From Terriglobia bacterium (lineage in GTDB: Bacteria; Acidobacteriota; Terriglobia; Terriglobales; Acidobacteriaceae), in contig JAIQGL010000029.1 of the NCBI GenBank assembly GCA_020072585.1, positions 170,876 through 234,875 on the forward strand: 64,000 bases of DNA, in the 5' to 3' direction. The position numbers and the translations under genes are program-made. The notes beneath the pieces are model-generated. The model was not told the origin of the DNA. It saw nothing but the letters and a program-made list of their open reading frames with translations, and did no database searches. Position 1 is the first letter of the stretch, and each line of letters begins with the position of its first letter. Below are positions 50,490 to 58,719 of this stretch, one piece after another.

Positions 50490-51651
50490 ACTTCCCTGAC
50501 TGTGAATGCAAAACTCCATTGACCACCTGGCCATAGTTGCCGGCGGTCCACAACGCTTCCACCGCGCCCGATAAATCCACGGGAGCGCTGACGGGCAGAG
50601 CTTCATGCCCAGTGACTTCGACTGCCTGTACGCTGTCCGGCCGGGTTGAGTCCGTGGGGGCGCTGGTCAAAAGCTGCCATCCTGAGCCGCAGGTTGAGTG
50701 GACCACGGCCAGCGTGCTCCCCCAGCCATTGAACATCGCTACGGGCGTAGACAGATCATTTTGAAAAAGCCGCGTGCGGCCGTCAGTGCCGGTAAAAATC
50801 CACAAACGCTGGTCGCCGCTCTGCCATGCTGCTCCGGAAAAAAAGGGCACCACTGAGGCTCCGGCATTGTGCCCGGCCAGAAGACCGCTAAAGAAATTCC
50901 GCCGAGGACTGAAAAATGCCACCAGTCCCTCGTCGATCGGCCAGGGATCGTCGCTGGTGCGGCAATCGAGCGCGGGTGGAGAGATCTTGCCGCTGCAACG
51001 CACACCGGGAAGGAATGCGCTGACCTCGCTGCCATGCACTTCCAGCCGTCCGCGCACATCACGCGGCACCGGATGCTGGTGGGGAATGCCCAGAGTCTGC
51101 CGCGGACGCCACTGCCCGGAATCACTCGCATAAAGCGAAAGCTGGCCTGGTTCCAGCAGCAAAAGGTTCTGATTGTCCTGGTAAAAATCCAGGATGGGCG
51201 AGTCCTGCTGCCAGACAGATATTTTGCGAACGGTGAGCAAAGGGGCGCGCGAAGCCGCTGCACGCTGCTGGCGTGGGAGCTTCTTGATGACCAGCTGGCT
51301 GCTCGATCCCTGTTGAATGTTCGCAATCCAGACATAGCCCTGCCAATCCTCAGAAAAAGCGATCTGCACATCCGCCACGGACTGCTCGGCCTTGACCAGC
51401 CGGACATTCGCGTTGCGAAACGCATTGAAAATGGCATTCTGCAATGGCTCCAGCGTTTCCGGCGGAAGCGAAGACATGTTCTGGAAGCTCACAGAAACCG
51501 CTGACGGTGATCCGCCGCGCGAGAGAACCAGTTGAACAAATTCGGTGGCTGCTGACGGAATGGATTGTGCTTCCTGCAGGGCTGAGGAAGCTGCCGGCAG
51601 AAAGAAAACCAGAGTCGTCCAAACGCATAGCCTTGATGCGGTCTTCAACAT
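50452..51651 (-). CDS. Secreted hypothetical protein (399 aa), operon leader
   Basis: About 399 residues: a signal peptide (LCVWTTLVFFLPAASSALQ), then mainly beta-structured sequence. The N-terminal third (FVQLVLSRGGSPSAVSVSFQNMSSL...VRLVKAEQSVADVQIAF) resembles a small secretin- or TolB-like alpha/beta module. The rest has repeated Gly/Ser/Trp-rich strands like a beta-propeller. Two Cys pairs may form disulfides. It overlaps the solute-binding gene by 38 bases, so it belongs to the binding-protein/NtrYX-like operon. Family unknown; the start at 51651 is chosen for the signal peptide. Confidence 0.65.
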   Translation of the reverse strand: MLKTASRLCVWTTLVFFLPAASSALQEAQSIPSAATEFVQLVLSRGGSPSAVSVSFQNMSSLPPETLEPLQNAIFNAFRNANVRLVKAEQSVADVQIAFSEDWQGYVWIANIQQGSSSQLVIKKLPRQQRAAASRAPLLTVRKISVWQQDSPILDFYQDNQNLLLLEPGQLSLYASDSGQWRPRQTLGIPHQHPVPRDVRGRLEVHGSEVSAFLPGVRCSGKISPPALDCRTSDDPWPIDEGLVAFFSPRRNFFSGLLAGHNAGASVVPFFSGAAWQSGDQRLWIFTGTDGRTRLFQNDLSTPVAMFNGWGSTLAVVHSTCGSGWQLLTSAPTDSTRPDSVQAVEVTGHEALPVSAPVDLSGAVEALWTAGNYGQVVNGVLHSQSGKYEAFTLTVVCNQ

Positions 51652-51900
51652 GTAATAAAAAGCTGACTGCTCCTCATTTGACTGGAAAATACCGCAAATG
51701 GCAATCGGGGAAACACCCTCTGAACCACTGATTGCACTGATGAACACTGATATACCAAAGGCAGCTGCCCGGCTGCTTTCGGCCCCACTTTCCTATCAGC
51801 GTCATCAGCGAAAATTAGCGGTAAAATTCTTCCGCCGGACCGGGCCGTCCATCCCGGCGGAGACAGACGACCCGGTTGTACTTCCGGCAGAAAGTCAGAC

Positions 51901-53394
51901 TTACTTGTTTTTCCATTTACGGCTGGCGGTCTGTTGTACCGGCGCCGATTGTTCGTCGTCCTGTCCCTGGTCGGACCCTTCTTCCGCCTCAGCCGCGGCT
52001 TGCGCGGCTTTGGCGTTGGTAAAAGCATCCGGTGCGATGCCACTCTTCAGCACGTCATTAAAGAAGATCTTGGCGTCTGACGGCACCATCATGATCTGCA
52101 ACTTGTCTGACATCCGCTCGGCCACAATTTTGTTGATCAGCAGCGGAGTTTCTTTCAGCAATGCGGCTTCAGATTTCATGCGCTCGGCATCCGCCAATGC
52201 AACTTTGCGGATGCGGCCGGCTTCGGCATCGGCCAGCAGGCTGCGGCGCTCCAGCTCTGCCTTGCTGTCAATCACCTTGGCCTGCGCCTGCGCTTCGGCG
52301 TTCTTCACTGTAGTTTCTTTTTGCGCTTCCGCTTCCAGGCGTGATTGTTCAATCTGCTTCTGTTTCAGCGGAAGCGTGTATTGCATGGCGTCCGCTTCTG
52401 ACTTGGCCTGAAGGACCTTCACCTCACCCGCGCCCTGGGCCTGCTTCACCTGCTGGACGCGCGCAGCCTCGGCTTCCAGTTCGGCAATTTTCACCTGCTT
52501 TGACTTCATCTCGGTTTCCACGCCCAAACCCTCATTCTGCTGCTCTTTCAGCAACAGTCCTTCCAGTCCCTTGGCGTATTCTTCCGGCAGTTGAACGTCG
52601 CGCAGCATTACTTCTTTCACAATGATTCCGTCTGCTTCCAGTTTCCGGGTGATGCGGTCCGCCGCGCTCTGACGGATTTCCTCGCGTTTGGTGGCAAAAA
52701 CTTCGCGCACGGTGTAATTCGGCGCCAATTCACGGAAGACGCTGGAAACCACCGGCGGGACGATCTCTTTTTCCACCGGTTGCGGCAGATTGGCGTGGAT
52801 GAAATCAAGTTTGCGCGGATCAAACTTGTAGCGCACGGTGATCGCCAGCCCAATGCTCAGCCCTTCTTTCGATTGGACGGTGAAGGCGTCAGGCTTCTTA
52901 TTTCGCGTTTCTTTTTTGTCGGTTTCATCTTCGCTGCGCGACTCCAATCCGTCCTTGCCTGAGGACGAAGTCGTCAAAACCTGGTCGCGTATGTCATACA
53001 GCACGACTGAGTCAAGCAGCGGCACAATGAAGTGAACGCCGGGATACAAAGTGCCGGGGCGCGTTCCTGAGGTCTGGCTCACTCTGATGCCACCCATTCC
53101 GCTGGGCACCACCACTATGCCTCCAGCGAGAATGAGCAGCAGCCAGGCCGCAGGGAACGCCCATTTGGCAGTGGTCCAGTTCAATTGCGGTTTCACGGGC
53201 CTGCCATGAGTCGATGGCAGGTCCGCGAGAGTCCCTTCCGGCCCCGATGAGATGCCGGACAAAGAACCCGGAGCTATAGGCCGCAACTGGCGGTGATACT
53301 GGACAACCTGGTAAAGATTTCTGAAAACGTTGACGGCGGCCGCCACAAGCAGCTCCCAGCCGGTGAGCAAGAGCAGATATTTCACTAGCAACAT
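51901..53394 (-). CDS. SPFH/band 7 (prohibitin-type) membrane protein
   Basis: A 497-residue protein. Two N-terminal hydrophobic segments (residues about 3-22 and 75-95) are followed by the SPFH domain (about 100-290: GGIRVSQTSGTRPGTLYPGVHFIVPLLDSVVLYDIRDQ), then a long Ala/Glu/Lys/Gln coiled coil (about 300-440) typical of prohibitins, and an acidic Gln-rich tail. These proteins form ring scaffolds in membrane microdomains and can regulate proteases. The gene stands apart from the downstream kinase operon. Confidence 0.9.
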   Translation of the reverse strand: MLLVKYLLLLTGWELLVAAAVNVFRNLYQVVQYHRQLRPIAPGSLSGISSGPEGTLADLPSTHGRPVKPQLNWTTAKWAFPAAWLLLILAGGIVVVPSGMGGIRVSQTSGTRPGTLYPGVHFIVPLLDSVVLYDIRDQVLTTSSSGKDGLESRSEDETDKKETRNKKPDAFTVQSKEGLSIGLAITVRYKFDPRKLDFIHANLPQPVEKEIVPPVVSSVFRELAPNYTVREVFATKREEIRQSAADRITRKLEADGIIVKEVMLRDVQLPEEYAKGLEGLLLKEQQNEGLGVETEMKSKQVKIAELEAEAARVQQVKQAQGAGEVKVLQAKSEADAMQYTLPLKQKQIEQSRLEAEAQKETTVKNAEAQAQAKVIDSKAELERRSLLADAEAGRIRKVALADAERMKSEAALLKETPLLINKIVAERMSDKLQIMMVPSDAKIFFNDVLKSGIAPDAFTNAKAAQAAAEAEEGSDQGQDDEQSAPVQQTASRKWKNK

Positions 53395-53655
53395 TTCTCA
53401 ATTCTCCTTAAAGCCAAAAAACTTTTTGACCGCAAAGGACGCAAAAGGGCGCCAAGGGACCGGGTCAGAAAGGCCAGTCATTCATTCCGCATAGTTTTCA
53501 CGTCCCTCGATCCTCTCTGCCTGATGCCTTCCGGTTTGCATTCAACTATTCCTTCACTCTCTCATTTCGTGTTTCGCCGCGACTTTGCATCTTGAGGCCG
53601 GATTCCTCAGTTCAATTCTTTTTGCGTCCTTAGCACTCTTTACGGTGAATCGAGC

Positions 53656-54462
53656 TCACTGCCGTGCGGTTTCCACCGTCGTCTTTTCGGCAGATGCCAT
53701 CTGGACCTCGCTGCTACTCTGCGCCTTCGCAGCTAGAGTGTTCATGGCGGCTGCTGCTGTGGTCGGCGTTGCAAACACCTGCGCGATCATCGCGTCCCGC
53801 TCACGGCGGATGGTGACTGTGTCACCCACCTGCACCAGGCCGTAAAGCTCTTCCACGTCTTTCTTCCGCATGCGGAAGCACCCGTGCGAGATAGCTTTGC
53901 CAATGGAACTCTGCACATTGGTTCCGTGAATTCCGTAACCCTTTAAGTTCAGTCCCATCCAGCGTGAGCCCAGAGGATTGTCTTTCCCCGGCGCAATCTC
54001 CAGGTCGCCGTGGCGGTATGTGGGGTCTTTGGCGTGGTTGACGATGACAAAATCGCCGTCGGGGCTGGGTGTACGGCGAGCGCCTACCGCGATGGGATAA
54101 ATCTTGATTACCTCACCGCTCTCGATCACGGCCAGTTGCCGGTCTGCAATGCTGATCACAATCTGGCGTTTGTGAGTAACGGTTGTTGGGCTGCCCTGGT
54201 CCGGGACGGGACTTGCCGATTGCTGTTGAGCAACTGCCCGGCTGTTCTGCGCCAGACTCTCGGGAATTGCTTTGAGCAGCTGATTCTTGCTGCTTGCCAC
54301 GCGCTGACTGTTGAGCGCGCGTTCAATCTGGTCCTGCTGCCGCCGCAGGGACTCCATCCGGGCTGATGCCGCCAGATGAATACTGGTGAGAGCGATGGCG
54401 AGGGCCACAATCGCAAGAACTGCTTTTGAAGTCTTGTTTGAGATCGCAACTAGCCGCCGCAT
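53656..54462 (-). CDS. L,D-transpeptidase (YkuD family)
   Basis: A 268-residue exported enzyme. The N-terminal signal/anchor (AVLAIVALAIALTSIHLAAS) is followed by a short coiled segment, then the YkuD domain from about residue 105. It starts RQIVISIADRQLAVIESGEV, and its active site is HGTNVQSSIGKAISHGCFRM with the catalytic Cys in SHGC. The enzyme would make 3-3 peptidoglycan cross-links or attach wall proteins. The ATG at 54462 is preceded by GGGAG. It is monocistronic. Confidence 0.92.
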   Translation of the reverse strand: MRRLVAISNKTSKAVLAIVALAIALTSIHLAASARMESLRRQQDQIERALNSQRVASSKNQLLKAIPESLAQNSRAVAQQQSASPVPDQGSPTTVTHKRQIVISIADRQLAVIESGEVIKIYPIAVGARRTPSPDGDFVIVNHAKDPTYRHGDLEIAPGKDNPLGSRWMGLNLKGYGIHGTNVQSSIGKAISHGCFRMRKKDVEELYGLVQVGDTVTIRRERDAMIAQVFATPTTAAAAMNTLAAKAQSSSEVQMASAEKTTVETARQ

Positions 54463-55149
54463 GTTGTTTCTCCCTTTCCGTGTTACACAGGAAGAAATTG
54501 CAAGGAGGTGTCCGAACTTCAAACTGTTGAAAACACTGCGCTTCCATGGATGGTAAGGGTGGTTTTTCGTGTCTGGCTAGAGACACTGTGGGAGACGGGA
54601 CACGGGCTACGGGCAGCCCTGGGCGTGCTGCGGGACTTACCTCCGCAACCACGCAAGCGCTTAGAAAGTGCTCTATTTCGATGAGGGTTGGATTGAAGGA
54701 GGAATCTCGATTCCGAACGCGCGTGTCTGGTGCCGACTGGAATTTTCTGTGCTGCCAATCGGCGTGCAGATTACAGCAAGATGAGCCCTTCAGTCCGCGC
54801 CAGTTCCACTTTGGGAGAGCTTATCGTGTCCCATCCAGTTGCTCCCACCCTGCTGCCAGGATATTGCCTTTGGAGCGAATGATTTCCACCACTTGTCTTC
54901 ATAACATGCAAGTGATGACGTGACTGTTGTCAAAGTGAATGCGGTTTATTTTTGTTGGTTACATTCCGGCCACTTTAGGCACTAAAACATAGAGTGTAAG
55001 AGATCAACTGGCGATTTTGCCGGAAGTCCGATTCAGGCAAGCCTGCTTTCAGCGGGCAATTTTCCCCAAGGGAAACTTTCTTGCAATACGTTCTTGGTAA
55101 TTGCAGTAAGGCCTGTGTGCGGATTAAGAAGACAAGGGAGGAAGTGTGA
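54463..55149. other. Intergenic region
   Basis: About 690 bases hold no supported gene. A plus-strand open frame (54546-54923) has low-quality composition and no ribosome site. AGGGAGGA before 55150 is the ribosome site of the next gene. Confidence 0.4.
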
Positions 55150-55479
55150 ATGGCTTGCTCATTAGATCATGATGCCAGTGGGAAATATGACTTCACAGCC
55201 CATGCCGGTTCGGATACGACCGTCAAAGTAACAGCGAATGGGAGTGCACGGTTTGTTACAGCCAGATTCAACAACACCGTCCTTAACGTGCAAAACGGAG
55301 ACACCATCCATTTCACGATCGCTGCCGGTATCAACATCCTGAAACTGGTTGTCGCGGTTGCAGACCCTAACGATATGGTCCGCATTATTGAGGATTGTGG
55401 CGGCGGCACCCAGGTTTTGGACCAATTCAAAAATGACCCAAGCGATCCAGTGACGGGATATTCGATTATTGGTTTTTGA
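55150..55479 (+). CDS. Small beta-rich hypothetical protein (109 aa)
   Basis: A 109-residue protein of alternating beta strands (DTTVKVTANGSARFVTARFNN, VQNGDTIHFTIAAGINILKLVVAV) with two Cys (MACS, DCGGGTQ). There is no signal peptide. A strong AGGGAGG site precedes the ATG. It is followed 29 bases later by a secreted protein gene, so they form a two-gene operon. In size and strand pattern it recalls the small protein at 21744 beside the kinase, but no clear sequence identity was seen. Function unknown. Confidence 0.6.
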   Translation: MACSLDHDASGKYDFTAHAGSDTTVKVTANGSARFVTARFNNTVLNVQNGDTIHFTIAAGINILKLVVAVADPNDMVRIIEDCGGGTQVLDQFKNDPSDPVTGYSIIGF

Positions 55480-55508
55480 GCACACCATAGGGAGCAATTG
55501 GAGGATAG

Positions 55509-57032
55509 ATGCGGCGAATACTTACAATCGCACTTTGTTTGTTTCTGGGCAACATGACTGCGTATCCTCAGTCATTCACCGAAAAGATCGCCGGGTTCAA
55601 GGGTGACCTGGATGCCGCCAGGAAGACTGCCGCAAATAGTTCAGAACGGCAGGAAGCGGTAAAACCGTTGGTGAACCTGCTGTTTCATCCGGCACGTTTC
55701 ACGCGCTATGCGTACGGCGATGCACTCTTTAGCGGACTGGCGAATGCATGGCAAAACTCCAGAGTGGACAAGCAAGTTGGTTCCACCGCCAGCAGCAGTG
55801 GGACCACTGACCTGGTTTCCCGGCCAAGTACGCCGCAACTGCTGGGCCTGGCGATGCAATTGGGAGCATTCACACAAACCGTAAGCGGTACAGTGGCCAC
55901 TTTCCATGGAAATGCAGACAGCATGGTTCGCGCTGTTGCCGGCGCGCCCATCAGCTGCCTTGGCTGTATGGGAACCAAAGGCTGGAAAAACCTCAATTTT
56001 TCTGTTTCATTCGATTTGAGCCGGCAGGGAAGCAAACAAGTGAGCACCTCCGGTGCAGCCACGGCAACATCGCCCGACCCGGCAACCATCGTTCTTCCCC
56101 AGAACAGCCGGCAGTTGTCATCCTTTACCGCCCGGTACGATATTTACAATCCCAAGGACACGCGCTCGCCAGAATTTCAGCAGGCATGGGGTAACTGGTT
56201 TACTGCCCATGCAGCAGACTTGAAAATCGCCGGCGATAAGCTCCTTGACATGGTCTCAAAGATGCTTGATCCGCTTGAGACAGACGAGACATTTGCCAAT
56301 CTGCGGGGAGAGTACACGCAAAAACTTGTGGCTGCGAATCCAGAGAACCTGGACGGTATTCTTGCCGAGTATCTGGCTAAAGCCCTGGCTATGGCGCAGG
56401 CTAAAGACCCGGATTTTGGCCAGCGAGTGCTTGATGTTCGAGCTGCCTATGCCCAGTACGGACAGGCTTATGAAGATGCTTTTGTTGAGCTGAGAGGCAA
56501 GCCGCAGTTCTCGATTGAGTACACTCTCAACCGGCCGGTCGACCAGCCCGATACTCACAATCTGCGGCTCATCTTTGCCGCTAATCCATTCCAGGGGAAA
56601 GGGCTCTTCACCGCCAACGTGGCTGGCACCTTCTATAACGAAGTGCCTGCCGGCGCCAAGTACGGGCGCATGCGGGATTTCCAGTTGGCAGGCCAGCTTG
56701 ATCGCCCGCTCGGAATCGTCATGAAGTACCCGGCCGTGTTTACTGTTGCAGGATACGTTCAGTATCAGCTTGACCCATCCGTGATCAATATCACTCCGGG
56801 CCTTCTGGTCCCGGGAACCAGCATTACCCTGCCCAAAGACGCACAAGTTTTGCTGGGGCCGAAAGGGACATTAGGAATTGCGCAAGCCAAAGTCACGCTG
56901 AACATGGGTAACTCCGGATTGAAAATTCCCATCGGTGTAAGCTGGGCCAGCCGAACGGAACTGCTGGATGCTACCGATGTAAGAGGACATATCGGTATTA
57001 CCTATGACCTGGACACCCTCTTCAATCATTAG
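55509..57032 (+). CDS. Secreted/outer-membrane hypothetical protein (507 aa)
   Basis: A 507-residue exported protein with a signal peptide (ILTIALCLFLGNMTAYPQ). The first half is mixed helical; from about residue 330 it shows alternating strands ending GVSWASRTELLDATDVRGHIGITYDLDTLF, like an outer-membrane beta-barrel end. A Cys pair SCLGCMG lies near residue 155. GGAGG precedes the ATG. It is the second gene after the small beta protein. I do not recognise its family. Confidence 0.65.
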   Translation: MRRILTIALCLFLGNMTAYPQSFTEKIAGFKGDLDAARKTAANSSERQEAVKPLVNLLFHPARFTRYAYGDALFSGLANAWQNSRVDKQVGSTASSSGTTDLVSRPSTPQLLGLAMQLGAFTQTVSGTVATFHGNADSMVRAVAGAPISCLGCMGTKGWKNLNFSVSFDLSRQGSKQVSTSGAATATSPDPATIVLPQNSRQLSSFTARYDIYNPKDTRSPEFQQAWGNWFTAHAADLKIAGDKLLDMVSKMLDPLETDETFANLRGEYTQKLVAANPENLDGILAEYLAKALAMAQAKDPDFGQRVLDVRAAYAQYGQAYEDAFVELRGKPQFSIEYTLNRPVDQPDTHNLRLIFAANPFQGKGLFTANVAGTFYNEVPAGAKYGRMRDFQLAGQLDRPLGIVMKYPAVFTVAGYVQYQLDPSVINITPGLLVPGTSITLPKDAQVLLGPKGTLGIAQAKVTLNMGNSGLKIPIGVSWASRTELLDATDVRGHIGITYDLDTLFNH

Positions 57033-57921
57033 ATTGGCGCTTTCAAGTAAATAAGCGCACTGCGGTAGAAACTTGCTGCCCGGTGAATATGGAAAAGCTC
57101 CGCAAAAAAATGGGTTTCAGAGACCACCTGAAACCCTAAAGGAGCGCAGCCATGAATCCAAAACAAGTTGAGAATCGGGCTGAAAAATAAGGAGGTCCCC
57201 GCCCATCTTGTCAGCGTATTTATGGCTGCAAACGTTGAGACACACCTGGTCATCCTTATGGAACAAGAAAAGTAGAAGGAATTCAGAAGTGAAAAGCCCG
57301 GGATTCCTGCGAATTTCAGCCAGCTTATTTAAGACTGGAAACAGGCAGGGAACGATCCGTTGGAAGAGAGAAGTTTTGGCTGGGAAGCTGTCAAAATAGT
57401 AAAGGCTGTGACATTGGTTATGCTCTAGCCACCAACTCCTGCGAGGGAGCCAGCAACGTGGATGCATGTACCGTCACAGCCTTTGATGCGACCACTGCTT
57501 TCGCAGTCCCTTACCCCGACCTGCCCCTCGCAGAGCTTGTCGGTTTTTTCGGGTCCGGGTATTCAGCGGATCACTCCACCGAACCTGGTCACTCAGTCTA
57601 CTTCGGATCAGCCACTGTTTATTTTGGCTAACCCTTTCGACCGTCGACGTGAACAATCCTAATTCAGGAATGGGAAATGTCAACGCCCATGATTTGTGCA
57701 AGCGTTGATTTTTTTCCACGTGTTCGTGCATTTAAAAACCAAGATAAAATGCGGTTGTAAAAAGCATCTCCTCGGATCGGTACTTGTTTTCCACAACAGT
57801 TTCCACAGAACCGGCGGAACGAAAGTCTCTGGTCAGATGTGCAAATGAACCAAACGATGCTCTTGACGGCACAACCTTGCGTGCCTCATTGTGTCTCTTA
57901 AGAAGAAACCAAGAGAGGCAG
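57033..57921. other. Long intergenic region before RNase H-like gene
   Basis: About 890 bases hold no convincing gene. A 9-base-arm hairpin (57112-57136) has a run of As before it, so on the minus strand it would end in T7 and act as a terminator. TTTTCCACA (57787-57795) resembles a DnaA box but stands almost alone. AAGAGAGG lies before the next start. Confidence 0.45.
57112..57136 (-). terminator. Hairpin with minus-strand T-run
   Basis: GGGTTTCAG-AGACCAC-CTGAAACCC; read on the minus strand it is followed by CATTTTTTT. No minus-strand gene close by requires it, so it may be bidirectional or a relic. Confidence 0.45.
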
Positions 57922-58341
57922 ATGGCAGATCTTATCGCTTACGTTGACGGAGGTTCCCATGGCAGTCCGGGCCCTTCTGGTATTGGCGTGCTGATTGAAA
58001 AGCCTGACGGAGAAATGATCCGGATCGCCAAATGGATTGGCCACCATGACAATAATGTGGCCGAATATGCCGCCCTGCTGGAAGCCTTGCAGCGCGCGCT
58101 CGATCTCAAAGCCACTTCGCTCAGCGTGTATACGGATTCAGAGCTGGTGGTGAAACAAATGACCGGCCAGTATTCCTGCCGCAGTCCCCGCCTCTACTCA
58201 CTCCACTGGATGTGCCGCAAGCTTGCTCGTACCTTGAAATTTTGCATTGCCCACATTCCCCGCGAGCAGAACCAGGAAGCGAATCGCCTGGCCAACCACG
58301 CTGTACGGTTCCGCAGCGGATTGGTCCCCGAACTGAAATAA
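57922..58341 (+). CDS. Ribonuclease HI-type protein, fourth acidic residue replaced
   Basis: A 139-residue RNase H-fold protein of the short bacterial RnhA-like group. The first three carboxylates are visible: Asp9 in AYVDGGS, Glu48 in NNVAEYAALLEAL and Asp72 in VYTDSELVVKQM. The expected fourth, the Asp of the EADRLA motif, is Asn121 (EANRLANHA), a change that needs only one base. In E. coli RNase HI the equivalent D134N retains much activity, so the protein may still cleave RNA in RNA-DNA hybrids. The start at 57922 follows GAGAGG. Confidence 0.85.
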   Translation: MADLIAYVDGGSHGSPGPSGIGVLIEKPDGEMIRIAKWIGHHDNNVAEYAALLEALQRALDLKATSLSVYTDSELVVKQMTGQYSCRSPRLYSLHWMCRKLARTLKFCIAHIPREQNQEANRLANHAVRFRSGLVPELK

Positions 58342-58362
58342 AAAATTCGCCCGCGAGCCCGC

Positions 58363-58719
58363 TTAAACCTTGGTGTGTTCGTAATATTTGCCGATGATCA
58401 GCCCGATGCTTACCGCGGATTGCGGATCTAAATCCATGAATTCAAAACCGGCATACTGCTGATCAGAGAACCGCAGCCGCGCATTCACACGCACGCGAAT
58501 GTCTTCGGTCGGCTCATGGATGGTGAACGTATAGATCTTGCTGTCTTCGCTGTAATGCCGTTCCGGCTCCATCATAAAGCCGCCGCGCGCCAATTGGCGA
58601 AGCACGCCGCTTTTGCGGTCTTTGGCATCCAGCACCAGCACCTGGGCCTGGTGTGCGATGTCCACTCTTTCAAATCTGCGCCGTTCCTCCGGATTTTGTG
58701 GTTCTGGCGTGGACCTCAT
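58363..58719 (-). CDS. PilZ-domain protein
   Basis: A 118-residue protein with a PilZ-type beta-barrel. The N-terminal RRRFERVD supplies the arginine motif that contacts c-di-GMP. The second motif, normally D/NxSxxG, reads QLARGG, with Ala for the key Ser, so binding may be weak or lost. The final YAGFEFMDLD block is typical. Its ATG overlaps the TGA of the upstream peptidase gene (58716-58719), coupling the two. It may link c-di-GMP or membrane signals to that peptidase. Confidence 0.8.
   Translation of the reverse strand: MRSTPEPQNPEERRRFERVDIAHQAQVLVLDAKDRKSGVLRQLARGGFMMEPERHYSEDSKIYTFTIHEPTEDIRVRVNARLRFSDQQYAGFEFMDLDPQSAVSIGLIIGKYYEHTKV

Noticed and set aside
57787..57795. TTTTCCACA as a DnaA box and possible origin
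   Set aside because: Only one or two weak boxes, no AT-rich unwinding region and no dnaA/dnaN genes; better treated as chance.
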